Assembly (NCBI GenBank): GCA_036940085.1
Contig: JALLBK010000173.1
Coordinates: forward strand, 1 to 59,998
Length of the DNA stretch: 59,998 nucleotides
Source of the DNA: Discostella pseudostelligera
Lineage: Eukaryota; Bacillariophyta; Thalassiosirophyceae; Thalassiosirales; Thalassiosiraceae
Direction: 5' to 3'
Part shown: positions 10,901 through 19,842 of the stretch, piece by piece
How positions within the stretch are numbered: the stretch's first letter is position 1
How the letters are laid out: every line of letters begins with the position of its first letter
The notes under the pieces: model-generated
Told to the model about the DNA's origin: nothing
The model's input: the letters and a program-made list of their open reading frames with translations, nothing else
Database searches by the model: none
Translations under genes and position numbers: made by a program

Positions 10901-11247
10901 TCACGAGCTTCCTTTGCGGCAACTACGTTCGCGACGGCAATAGTCTCATAGTTTGCCTTGAAGGTAACAAATCTTTCCTCACTGGGTTCTTTCCCGTACT
11001 TGGCGCACCAATCTTTGTAAGCAAGACGAGCGGCAGCGTCGTATTCAACCGAAACGTCGTATTCCATTGCCATTTTGGTGGCGGTGGCAGACGACATGCG
11101 GACGACGGGTGATGAGGCGAACGACAATTTTTGTTGCGCCACAACATTGTTTCGACTTCCGAAAGAAGCAGGGGCGAAGGCATCCGCGTGATGCCCAGCG
11201 AGGGCGATGACAGCCGGTAAAACTAGGATGCTACGATACACCACCAT
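7972..11247 (-). CDS. Plastid-targeted I29-module and Ala/Pro/Lys-rich repeat protein
   Basis: I build nine exons: 11247-10690, 10586-10286, 10188-10036, 9943-9873, 9784-9562, 9501-9370, 9287-9159, 9081-9016, 8936-7972, giving about 865 residues. Residues 1-25 form a signal peptide ending ADA-FAPASFG, an ASAFAP-type plastid signal. Two related modules (about 71-140 and 225-286; LAYKDWCAKYGKEPSEERF and SAYLEWCKEYDRKPDEARF, ending NEFGDMTEAEY and NKYADCTEEEY) resemble the cathepsin propeptide inhibitor (I29) fold; no peptidase domain follows. The rest is a low-complexity Ala/Pro/Lys/Val region with about eleven Phe motifs such as DIFASIFGS, DIFASLFGS, DVFSSIFGG, PTLTLFNAKK and GTFSLFSAPK. The last 60 residues form a compact Gly/Ser/Thr cap (FRQNADGSITGIVRNSK, GSKYRLE). 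Function unknown. A disordered scaffold in the plastid is my inference. Confidence 0.75.
8936..9784 (-). repeat. Tandem coding modules in phase-1 exons
   Basis: Within the repeat-protein gene, exons 9501-9370 (132 bases), 9287-9159 (129) and 9081-9016 (66) start and end in phase 1 and each begins with a Val/Pro/Lys-rich stretch. The first two encode near-identical modules: APVKP, a Val/Lys/Glu spacer, then DIFASIFGSPAAKP or DIFASLFGSAPAKP. The preceding exon (9784-9562) ends with the same type of unit, DVFSSIFGGSAPAKP. The pattern fits duplication of symmetric exons. Confidence 0.7.
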
Positions 11248-11416
11248 TGTATTAATACTCAAGGTAGTCGATTATGGATTACCACCTTGTTGGATGCGAA
11301 CTACGACGGCAATGGCAATGTGCAGGGTGCAGGTGCATTCAATTCAATGGAAGTGATGAAAGATATGCCTCACAGACACGCACGCAAATCCAAGTGCGTG
11401 GTGTCTGTGATGTGAG

Positions 11417-11447
11417 TTGGCGGGAGAGTGTGTGCAGCTTCCACGTG
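11417..11447. promoter_or_regulatory. Paired GGCGGGAG and CACGTG elements
   Basis: TTGGCGGGAG (11417-11426) is followed by CCACGTGCCA (11441-11450 region), about 170-200 bases upstream of the repeat-protein start at 11247. The same two motifs sit together at 19773-19842 and 44810-44901. They resemble E2F/DP and G-box (bZIP or bHLH) sites. Role inferred. Confidence 0.35.
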
Positions 11448-11540
11448 CCACTTGAAGCTTGAACCTTGAAGTTGTGAGCGCCTACCAGACCGTCGATGTC
11501 GACGGCGGGAAACTGCTCCAGACGTACGATCACCCCTATT

Positions 11541-12166
11541 ACGGGGCTCTGACGACGGACGACGGACAGATCAAATACTCGTCAGAGCCCCGTCTACTCA
11601 CGGCGGTCTTTTGCAACCCCCACAAATTAGCACTAATTTGGAAATCGTCATTACTACTTTAGATCACCGTGATCGACACACAATACATTAGTTTATCTAA
11701 ATTAGACGACACCCCGCCCAACGCCATGGCGAGCCGCCGCAACGAAACCAGCCCTAGCGGACTCAATATTGAGCATACTAAGCGAAGGCAAATTCGATCG
11801 ATCACCACGCCGTCGTCATGTAGCATACCCTCCCCGTCGTCCTGGCGTCACGGCATTCTCGTGGCGGCCTCCGTTCGCCCCATCGAGACCGTCAAACGGC
11901 GGCATTCCATTATCGGCACCGAATCAAGCTCCGCTCCGTCACCGAGGGCATCATCTGATAGATAGCATCAATGAGAATTGGATGCAGAATTATGAGACTC
12001 TGAAACGGGTTGTCGGCTGAGCTATGGGGAATCGATGCCACGGCGGAAATTGAGTTAGGCACTCACCATGGTGAAGTCGAATTAGATCTAATTCCTGGGG
12101 GGGTCGGCTTCTGCCAGTGGAGAGACCGCCGTGAGTAGATAGCAGTGAGTAACGGGGCTCTGACGA
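11541..12166. repeat. Inverted-repeat element, possible MITE-like insertion
   Basis: The 15-mer ACGGGGCTCTGACGA occurs at 11541-11555 and 12152-12166 and in reverse complement at 11579-11593. Directly inside, CTACTCACGGCGGTCT (11594-11609) pairs with its reverse complement at 12123-12138. Similarity continues imperfectly inward through a C-run and a TTAG..CTAA palindrome (to about 11641 and from about 12072). The right arm has a 13-base insertion (12139-12151). The structure fits terminal inverted repeats of a roughly 590-base non-autonomous element plus an extra outer hairpin. No transposase is present and I could not identify a target-site duplication. Confidence 0.55.
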
Positions 12167-12322
12167 GAATTTCCAGAAATTCGCCTGTCCGTAGAGGTGG
12201 GGTACAATCTGCAGAGGAATTAGTATTACAGTTAAAAACGGACTCCGCTGTGATACATGAGGCAGCATAATAAGGTATGGCACTACGAAATTTCAAAAAT
12301 CCATCGAAATTAGCACAACGAT

Positions 12323-12334
12323 AAGGCGGGAAGG
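12323..12334 (+). promoter_or_regulatory. E2F-like element AGGCGGGAAGG
   Basis: A GGCGGGAAG core lies about 450 bases upstream of the glycosyltransferase start, in a region with no gene. It is one of the recurrent copies of this motif. Function is inferred only. Confidence 0.25.
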
Positions 12335-12787
12335 GATGGTGCACCAACCTGCACCAACACCAAACGCCGCCCGCGCGACAATGACAAACAAACAATGAAG
12401 CATACCGAACAGGAGACGATGCAAGGTAATAACGACTCGGCAGCACCACCATGTCGCTATGATGCGTGAGTATTCACAACTTTGTTGTTTTATTTCGGTT
12501 CCAGATGAGATGAGAGTGCTGGTTTCTGGACGGCTAGCTTGTGGCATCGGTCGCTCGTCTATCACCTCTGTCCGTGTGGGATTGTTATGTTGTCAATAGA
12601 TTGCTGGAAGTGGAAGGAATATTTCTCGATGATGAATCTCCGTGTGAACAACATCCCGTTAGTGTGGTATTTTGCTGCGCGTGAGCTGTTCATTTGTTGT
12701 CCAATCGTCATCTCACATTGGCGCAACAATTATTTTCTTCTGCACAGCCAATTCAACTAATGGAAGCGCCCAGTAAGACTATTGATA

Positions 12788-14837
12788 ATGGCGACAATAC
12801 GCAATGGAACAAGTCACATTAAATCCAAAAGATCATGGGCGAGCTACTTGCCACAACTCCTACTGCTATTCCTCGTTGCCGCGGTAGCGTTCTACGGAGG
12901 GATTCTGGTAGGGATGCAGATGAACTCCTCCTGCTCTAAGATAGCAGCGGAAGCTAATGTAAAATCACTGCGGGCTGATTCAAAATCTACTCAGGAGGAC
13001 AAGTACTTTAATGAATTGGTAAATGCAGAAGTAGAACTGAGACTCCACGCAGCAAAATTGAAGAAAGACAACAGCGATCAAGGTGACATCAATCAAAACA
13101 AAAAGAGATCAAGACGATTCCCCGAAACAACATCAAAATTTGTAGTTGGTTCCGCTCTCATTGGAAAGAATGACTTTCTTGCAAACTTTGACTATGGCAT
13201 TCCCAAACCACCGTCGAAACGAGAACACGAGAGTGATCCTGGTAAAGATGATGTCATACTCTTATATGGAAGCACTAAAGCTCTGCCCGACAGGAGTACC
13301 GGAGTGGTCTACCATGACAAAAGTGGCAATGACACATCCCTACCCCACTTATCGGCGCAGGATGCAACAAAAAATTGCGGTGCATTGAATGTAATATTTA
13401 CAGATTCGCGAAAGGATATGCAGCAGTGCATTGCAATCGTGGCCAATTACGAGAGTTATCATATCCAACGATGGATGCGCATCAATCCTGCCGGCAATCA
13501 TCCCTTGGATACCTCTCTGCCGTTGTCTCATGTAGGGAGAGGAATGCAAGACAATGGTGATGATAAGCTGGAGGCTCCAGGAGAAAGATCTGCAATTGCT
13601 AATCAAGCATTGCTGGAGACATATTTTTCTCGATTGGATGATACCCTTAGCAAGCTGGGTCCAATTGCCAAAGCATGCGCTGGGCGTGACAACACAGTGA
13701 TAGTGATGGTTTGTAATACTGGACAGTCTGAATTGTTGATCAATTTTATTTGCTCTGCCCAGGCGAGAGGCTTTGGGGACGTTGTTCGGGAGAAAGTACT
13801 CGTGTTCGCCACTGATGAGGGAGTGTTAGACATAGCGCAAGGATTGGGATTGAGAGCTTTCTACGATGAGGAGGTGAGTGTTCTTCATTTTCATGTTGTG
13901 TGCGATTGGAATCCGCGTATCTCATGTCATGACGAATCAAAATCAACAGATCTTCAAGACAATGCCGAAAACGGAAGCCAGAACATACGGAGATAGAGCA
14001 TTTACACAAATGATGTATGCCAAAGTCGTCACCGTCCAACTGATCAATCGTATGGGATACGACGTTCTATTCCAAGGTAACACTTTGCCATCACTGGTGC
14101 CTGTTTTGCTACTGCTTCATCTCCTCATCCAGCATTGTTTCACTTCGAAATTCAAAGATGTCGATCTGGTTTGGTATCAGAATCCATTGCCCTATTTTCA
14201 CGACAGAGACAATCCGTACTTTGGTTTCGATATTCTGTTTCAGGACGATGGTGCTCGCTCAACACGCTATGCACCCTACAGTGCGAACACGGGGTTCTAT
14301 TATGTACGCAACAATATCAAAACCAAATTTCTGTTTAGGAGTTTGCTTTTCCTTGGGGACATGATCCTTTCAATGAATAGTCACCAGCAAGCTATGGGCG
14401 CGTTGCTGGACGAACACGCCTCGCTGACGGGTCTCAGAGTCAAGACTCTGCCGGCAATTACCTTCCCTGGTGGTTACCACTTCCATCGTAAGAAGGAAGT
14501 TTGTGTAATGATGGACATCGTGCTAGAAAAGCACACCCCATTCATCATGCACATGTCATGGACAACCAATAAATCCAATAAGATATTGTTCCTTCAACAG
14601 ATGGGGTTGTGGTATACCAATGAGGAATGCAAAGATGGGGGCGGTGCTGAAATAGCAAATCGATTAAACGACAGGGTTTCGGAGGAAGAGCTAGAGGAAG
14701 CATGCTGCTTAGAGGAGCCATTCATCGCATGCCATTACAAGGATAAACCGAGTGTTGAACAGTGCAAAGACGCGTCAGCCCCGCCAATTGATAAGCATGG
14801 TAAAGCATTTTGGTCATATCATTGTTCGGAGGATTGA
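12788..14837 (+). CDS. Type II membrane nucleotide-diphospho-sugar glycosyltransferase (GT77-like)
   Basis: Three exons, 12788-13873, 13950-14076 and 14158-14837, about 630 residues. Residues about 18-42 form a single hydrophobic anchor (LPQLLLLFLVAAVAFYGGIL), followed by a stem of about 170 residues, so the catalytic domain should face the Golgi lumen. The C-terminal half shows the pattern of the Nucleotid_trans family (PF03407): VIVMVCNTGQSELLINF, MMYAKVVTVQLINRMGYDVLFQ, the DxD motif in DVDLVWYQNPLPYF, FDILFQDDGARS, ANTGFYYVRNN, NSHQQAMGALLDEH and FPGGYHFHR. The acceptor substrate is unknown; relatives act on cell-wall or glycoprotein glycans. The second intron (14077-14157) is 81 bases with no in-frame stop, so a retained form would add 27 residues. 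Its stop lies 26 bases from that of the convergent neighbour. Confidence 0.85.
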
Positions 14838-14863
14838 GTAGACATCACAAATATTAATATTTA

Positions 14864-17006
14864 CTAGTCTGTTTTGTTCATTGACTTTTCTGATGTGGGT
14901 GAGTGCTTGCTGTCTGTCCCGACTCGCCGGCATAGTCCAGCAAACCCTTCCGAGCATTTAAATGATTGTCCTGGCTTCCCTCCAGATTCGGATCCGCCAT
15001 CGTTCATATTATCCATCGCTCCTGCACTTCTCAACGTAATTACCTTTCTATCAATGAGTTGTCGAAGGAGTTCTTCCTCGCCCAGCTCACTCCAATCTGC
15101 TACCTTGTCTCTCCTCAACCTCCGCCGTGCGTCCATGAGGTTGTCTCGAGTCCTTCTTGCTGCATCATACGCTTGCCATGCTACTTCTTTCTCAAGCCGA
15201 CCCACGAACCTTCCTCTCTCAAAAGCAGTTCCTTCTCGCAAATCAAGCGCATGATGAATCTAAAGATCGGGATTGCGACGCAAGTGTCATCAGCTACGAT
15301 CATAGCAATGGATGATAGAAATAGAAGTGCAGATCAAAGAGGACTTACAACATTTTCAGTGATAGATTTACGCATGTCAACGATAGCATCCGAAAGAGTC
15401 GAATGAGTTTGGCTGCCCCACGTACGAGGGTCATTTAGAATGTATAATGGAATCCCGGCCTCACGACAAAGCTTTGAAAGGTATCGTAATGAGCCCGGCA
15501 CCCGTTGGAGTGCGGACCCATCACAGATGACAGCATGCCTGCAAGAGCAGAAGTTGAAGAGCAGCAACAACAAAGAGATCAGCTAGTCATTCAACATGTG
15601 CTCCCGTGGCAGCATAACACAAACACCGAAGATACTCACGGCTTATTTGATGCTCTATTAAGTGCAGCCTTTGATGAGAATATCCGAGGAATAATTCTGC
15701 CACTACGGCCACCACTATGATCACCAATCAACCCACGCTCGCCTTCGCCATCAACACCATCCCATGATGTACGGTATCGTGGACTACCGACGGCATAGGA
15801 GCCACTCCAAGATGGCCACCATAACCAACTCAGCCACCCCCCTCTCGATGAAGAAATGGGTATAGATTGATGATATATCCGTCCATATAACCATTGTGAG
15901 ACGACGGACGCTCGTTGCATAGGTGCACCAAACGGTACAAGACCATGTATACGAAGATGCATTTCTTCCAACCATGCGTACTGATTCCATGGCGCAGTTC
16001 GTTCATAATCGGGGTCGTCGATATCCTTCTCTTCGAATTCATTGGGCTGGGTTGTGGATTGTTCGTCAGCTATATTCTCTTTGCTCTGCTCTAAAGAACT
16101 CTCTGCAATCTCATCTTCGTCGGAGTCGGCAATACCACTTGCATCATCCTGTTGTTGCTTGGTAGTATATTTGCCTGGGTCATAACGATACTTCTTACTG
16201 GTGGAGGTGTAGAATCGTCGGATATTGTTCGGATTGAGATCCAACACCGATGTTTCAAGAATCTCTGCTCCTATTCTAACGGGAGGATGTGTTTCGTCAT
16301 TGTTTCGGGTTGTTGATTGCTTCTTTTGCTGCTCCGACCTCGAGCGATGATCCAATTGTGGACTTTTATAACAGTAATACAATTGTTTTGCCAAGCTCTT
16401 CTGCAGTATGGGTTTACGTGAATCTCGTGTTCCCGTTCTTTCATTATGGCCCAAAGTTTTATTCATTGGCTTGGAGGGTGCTACTCCATCTACAAATTCC
16501 AGCGACGATGATGGCTTTGTGGTAGTGGTATTGTTGGAATTAGTATCGAAAATTTGCGTTGGCAATTGGCAGATTACCCCGTGATGGAATGCATCTTGTT
16601 TGAATTCAGGTACATCTACCGTGAGAATTCGTAGTCGTGAGGGTACACCTTTGGGACGAGTGTTGTCGGGCATGATATGAGTCAATTTGGTGCCTCCATC
16701 TGGTGCTTGCTGGTGCTGCTGCTGCTGCTGATTACGCGACGACGATACGACTGCCGAATGATAATTCAAATAACTCTTCTTGGCAATCCTATCCATGAGA
16801 TAAACATCCAGCCTTTCGCCATCCTCCTTCTTTTCGGCCCGAGACGAATAGTTGCTCATGGAGTTGGAGGCGAGCATCATTACCGAGATCATGACGGAAA
16901 CGACAGCAGCGGCAGGTCCAACTCCAACGGACGATGTCGCCAAGGCTGCATTATTTGATTTTGCTCTGGATAGAGCTGTGGCGATACTGCTTCTCCTGCT
17001 TGTCAT
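14864..17006 (-). CDS. Unrecognised protein, 650 residues, possible membrane anchor
   Basis: Three exons, 17006-15640, 15538-15349 and 15259-14864, with phases that agree (2, then 0). I do not recognise a family. Residues about 28-50 ([18 protein letters not shown]) are hydrophobic enough for a membrane or signal anchor. A Gln run, a Thr run and an acidic stretch make the middle look disordered. Ordered-looking parts are [58 protein letters not shown] and the conserved-looking tail [28 protein letters not shown] and a charged helix with [16 protein letters not shown]. The tail has the alternating pattern of a Rossmann-type or PIN-like strand/helix, but I cannot assign it. It shares a 334-base divergent promoter with the ferredoxin gene. 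Confidence 0.65.
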
Positions 17007-17128
17007 GGCTAGTGGACGATTTTCACCATATCATAATATCTACCTCTACCACCGCCGCTGACCGCTGACGCCATCGTCAAAGTCAAAGATCAAGGGCCGG
17101 CAGCAACAGGAAGAAGAGGGTGTCGAAG

Positions 17129-17192
17129 TTGGCGGGAAGAGTTGGATGGCGAACGTTTGGCGAAGAATGTTGTGGTGAAATTGGCGGGAAGA
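17129..17192 (+). promoter_or_regulatory. Two E2F-like elements in a divergent promoter
   Basis: TTGGCGGGAAG occurs twice, at 17129-17139 and 17181-17191, in the 334-base region (17007-17340) between the unknown gene and the ferredoxin gene. The two copies are 52 bases apart and share the flank AAGAGT. Apart from these the region shows only simple AG- and CAACC-rich sequence. Regulatory role inferred. Confidence 0.4.
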
Positions 17193-17340
17193 GTCACGTC
17201 CGCCAGCTCCGTCCGTCCATTCAAGCTCCAACCTGCTCCAACCTCCAACCTCCAACCGTAAATCCAGGCGGCTTCGACGATGACGATGGACGCCGCCCTC
17301 TCCATAATCCCCTCATATCATTAATCCCCAGACTCTCAAG

Positions 17341-17928
17341 ATGGTATTGGTGTTGCACCGGCTCATTTCATCGGCTAGGAAGCAGTTTCCCTACAAACGC
17401 TTCCTAACAACGTCGTTCCATCATGCACCATCTGCGTCATCATCTGGACAACACATCCGCGGTCTCCCCAACACCAGCAGCATGAACAAAATCCACAATA
17501 AGAATCAAACAACAACAATACGATGGCACGGCGATGGTCCAGGTCCCAATGCACCCACAGTGAATCTAACATTCATCAATCCCGACGATACCCAAACAAC
17601 TATATCCGCACGTGTCGGAGAAACCCTCCTGCAAAGCGCTCATCGTACCGGTATTGAAATGGAAGGTGCATGTGAGGGTGTATGTGCCTGTTCGACATGT
17701 CATGTCATCTTAACTCAAGAATTTTATGATCAATTAATGGACGAGATGGAGGATGGAGCCTTGAAGGAGAATGAAGAAGATATGTTAGATATGGCATTTG
17801 GATTGACGCATACGAGTAGATTGGGGTGTCAAATCACCGTGACGGAAGGTATGGAGGGGAGTGTGTTTACATTGCCGAAGGCGACACGAAATTTTTATGT
17901 GGATGGGCATAAACCAACTCCTCATTGA
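17341..17928 (+). CDS. Mitochondrial-type [2Fe-2S] ferredoxin (adrenodoxin/Yah1 family)
   Basis: Single exon, 195 residues. The first 50 or so residues are rich in Arg, Ser and Phe with almost no acids, as in a mitochondrial presequence. The ferredoxin domain starts near VNLTFINPDDTQTTI, contains GETLLQSAHRTGIEMEGACEG, the three-Cys loop CEGVCACSTC and the distal Cys in SRLGCQITV. The spacing C-x5-C-x2-C and the acid helix DEMEDGALKENEEDML match vertebrate-type (adrenodoxin) ferredoxins, not the plant-type photosynthetic ones. Such proteins pass electrons from ferredoxin reductase to the iron-sulfur cluster assembly machinery and to heme A and ubiquinone synthesis. Usual length is 120 residues plus presequence, in agreement. 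Confidence 0.93.
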   Translation: MVLVLHRLISSARKQFPYKRFLTTSFHHAPSASSSGQHIRGLPNTSSMNKIHNKNQTTTIRWHGDGPGPNAPTVNLTFINPDDTQTTISARVGETLLQSAHRTGIEMEGACEGVCACSTCHVILTQEFYDQLMDEMEDGALKENEEDMLDMAFGLTHTSRLGCQITVTEGMEGSVFTLPKATRNFYVDGHKPTPH

Positions 17929-18063
17929 TTATCTGTAAAATGAAACGAAAGATGAACGATGAATCTGGTGCTTTATAGATTGGAAGTCTAAGGTATGGTG
18001 TCAATACTACAGATATTGTACCGCTTACATGTTATAGAGTTACGATGTCCAACCTCAAAATGT

Positions 18064-19353
18064 TTACATGTGGATACGCCCACATGCCTCAATTGCCTCA
18101 ATCAACTCATTTCTCGGATTTGGTATAAAATCAAATAGAATTTGGCTATTGTCACCGTCATCCACATCAGTGGATAGTGTTCCGACATTTGCAAAAGAAT
18201 AGGAGATGCGTTTCTTCGATAGCCAACTTTTCAGAGACACGGGTCGTGCACTCAATGGAAGCGAGTGGATATGCTGTTGCTGTTGATATTGTTTATTCTC
18301 ATCGCGTCGTATAGCGTCGTGGAACATATCATTCGATACTACATATCCACCCAAGGGCAATATCGGCTGTAAGCGGTCATCTACATCCATTCCTTCATGT
18401 TGATACTGTTGCATACCACTAGTACTACGATGATGATGTTGTTGTTCCAATAATCGATCGTCTTCCCTCCTCGCCAAAGCAAGAGCATACGCATCGTCAT
18501 CATCTCCGGGAGGAATGGCCACCAAGAAACCCTGTTGACGCAAGTTTCGCAATTCCTCGACCTCTTCCGTAATCATCTTGGCATCACTATCTCCTCGAGT
18601 TCTATTTTTCAGATGATATGTGTCGCTGGGACGAGGTTTTAATTGATACCACGAGGTGGGTACTACGGCTTGTACTCGACAATGATGTTTTAGGAAGTAT
18701 TCGATAACGAGGCGAATCCCCCGTGGATCTGGTTGTCGTCGTAGACTACTGCTGCCGGTGATGGGATTTAATGATTCGGAATAGCTGTAAGCGATATTGG
18801 CACCATCTAGGACGACTAAAGGAGATATCGAGGGCGATGGCATGTGGTATATAGGTGGAGGTGTTGGATACGATGTTGGTGCGATGTGGGAAGGAATGTT
18901 GTTGCATTGAAAATTGTTGTAGAATTGGGTAGCAGGATGTTGTTGTATTGCTTGATGCTGCTGATGAATTGCATCGATAGCCATGCGAGATGGATTATAA
19001 TGTTGATGCTCTAATGATTGACCGTGATAAACAGATCCATGACAGCCGTAATAAGTTGAGTTGGCATGATCCACTGAACTGACATTTTGATGATCATCGT
19101 CGTCATCCATCATTCTGTCGTCTAGATCATCCGACGCTCCTTCTCCAATAACGAGGCTAGTCTTAAGCTTATATGCATTGCCACTGACTTTACTTCCAAT
19201 CGCAGTATGTACTCCTTGATGCGCGCCGAGAGAAGTAGTATTAGACGAAGAATGTTGATTGAAATTGTTGGCGTCAGCGGAGGGGTAATCGCTTCCTTCG
19301 ACTTCGATGATGGGCGATCCTTCCTGAACTAACCGAGGCCTCCGTCCCGCCAT
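18064..19353 (-). CDS. NYN/PIN-type ribonuclease-like protein (ZC3H12A-like domain)
   Basis: Single exon, 429 residues from the ATG at 19353. The N-terminal 170 residues are Asn/Gln/His/Ser-rich and probably disordered. The domain begins PLVVLDGANIAYSY, a typical NYN opening with catalytic Asp and Asn, then PRGIRLVIEYFLKHHCRVQAVVP, a central acidic segment with DAKMITEEVEELRNLRQQG, an insertion rich in Asp, Gln and His, and GGYVVSNDMFHDAI, the strand carrying a further acidic ligand. This arrangement matches the RNase_Zc3h12a family (regnase, N4BP1), which cleave mRNA stem-loops. No CCCH finger is visible, so RNA selection may rest on the disordered arm. The long Gln/His insert between the core strands is unusual. 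It converges on the ferredoxin gene. Confidence 0.75.
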   Translation of the reverse strand: MAGRRPRLVQEGSPIIEVEGSDYPSADANNFNQHSSSNTTSLGAHQGVHTAIGSKVSGNAYKLKTSLVIGEGASDDLDDRMMDDDDDHQNVSSVDHANSTYYGCHGSVYHGQSLEHQHYNPSRMAIDAIHQQHQAIQQHPATQFYNNFQCNNIPSHIAPTSYPTPPPIYHMPSPSISPLVVLDGANIAYSYSESLNPITGSSSLRRQPDPRGIRLVIEYFLKHHCRVQAVVPTSWYQLKPRPSDTYHLKNRTRGDSDAKMITEEVEELRNLRQQGFLVAIPPGDDDDAYALALARREDDRLLEQQHHHRSTSGMQQYQHEGMDVDDRLQPILPLGGYVVSNDMFHDAIRRDENKQYQQQQHIHSLPLSARPVSLKSWLSKKRISYSFANVGTLSTDVDDGDNSQILFDFIPNPRNELIEAIEACGRIHM

Positions 19354-19460
19354 GATGCCTGTGCTATTGATACTGTTACTCTATGATTGTTCGTCTCGAC
19401 GTTACCCGCAGCTTGTGTCTATCTCATTCCGTACGATATCGCATGGTCACGGTAGTCAAT

Positions 19461-19690
19461 ACTACGAGCCCTCCTAGATTTACACCGGTCCGCAGCGAGA
19501 CGGCAGCGAGACAGCAACGCGACAGCAGCGCGACAGTTGTGGGATTTTGTACGAGAGTGAAGTCCTAACAAAGTCCGGCAGCAAAAAGTGGTCCTACGTA
19601 GGCCTCTGTAAACTCTCGTATGAAATCCCACAACTCTCTCGCTGCTGTCTCGCTGCAGACCTGTGTAAATTCTAGGAGGGCTCGTAGTAG
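19461..19690. repeat. 230-base foldback (MITE-like) repeat
   Basis: The left arm (19461-19557) and right arm (19613-19690) are inverted copies: ACTACGAGCCCTCCTAGA at the left end pairs with TCTAGGAGGGCTCGTAGT at the right; the arms then share an ATTTACAC block, a CAGCGAGAC block and GTTGTGGGATTT...TACGAGAG. The left arm has extra tandem CAGCGAGAC-like units. The central 55 bases are unpaired. The size and symmetry fit a miniature foldback element. No clear target-site duplication flanks it. Confidence 0.65.
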
Positions 19691-19772
19691 CTAGGGTTCA
19701 TGATTCAAGGTTCAAGATGCAAGCATGCGGTGCACGCCGGGTGCAGCGAGGGTGTGCGGAGACCAAACATTC

Positions 19773-19842
19773 CACGTGGCACAGTTTTGATTTGGCGGGA
19801 GACTTCTTTTGACTCGACTTCTCGTGGTCACCACACGTGGCA
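19773..19842 (+). promoter_or_regulatory. CACGTGGCA / TTTGGCGGGAG composite element
   Basis: CACGTGGCA at 19773-19781 is followed by GGCGGGAG at 19794; a second CACGTGGCA lies at 19834-19842. The same arrangement occurs at 44810-44901 upstream of the PA/prolyl hydroxylase gene. It lies about 430-500 bases upstream of the carboxylase start. G-box and E2F-like identity is by resemblance. Confidence 0.4.

Larger units (their letters stand above)
11248..12787. other. 1.5 kb gene-free region with inverted repeats
   Basis: Between the divergent starts of the repeat-protein gene and the glycosyltransferase I find no convincing gene: the open frames are short, compositionally random and lack splice-consistent extensions. 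It contains an E2F-like/CACGTG element near 11417-11447, an inverted repeat unit at 11541-12166 and a second GGCGGGAAG at 12323-12334. Confidence 0.55.

Noticed and set aside
19461..19690. tRNA or other structured RNA gene at the foldback
   Set aside because: The arms are far longer than a tRNA, there is no cloverleaf or A/B box arrangement, and the symmetry is that of an inverted repeat.
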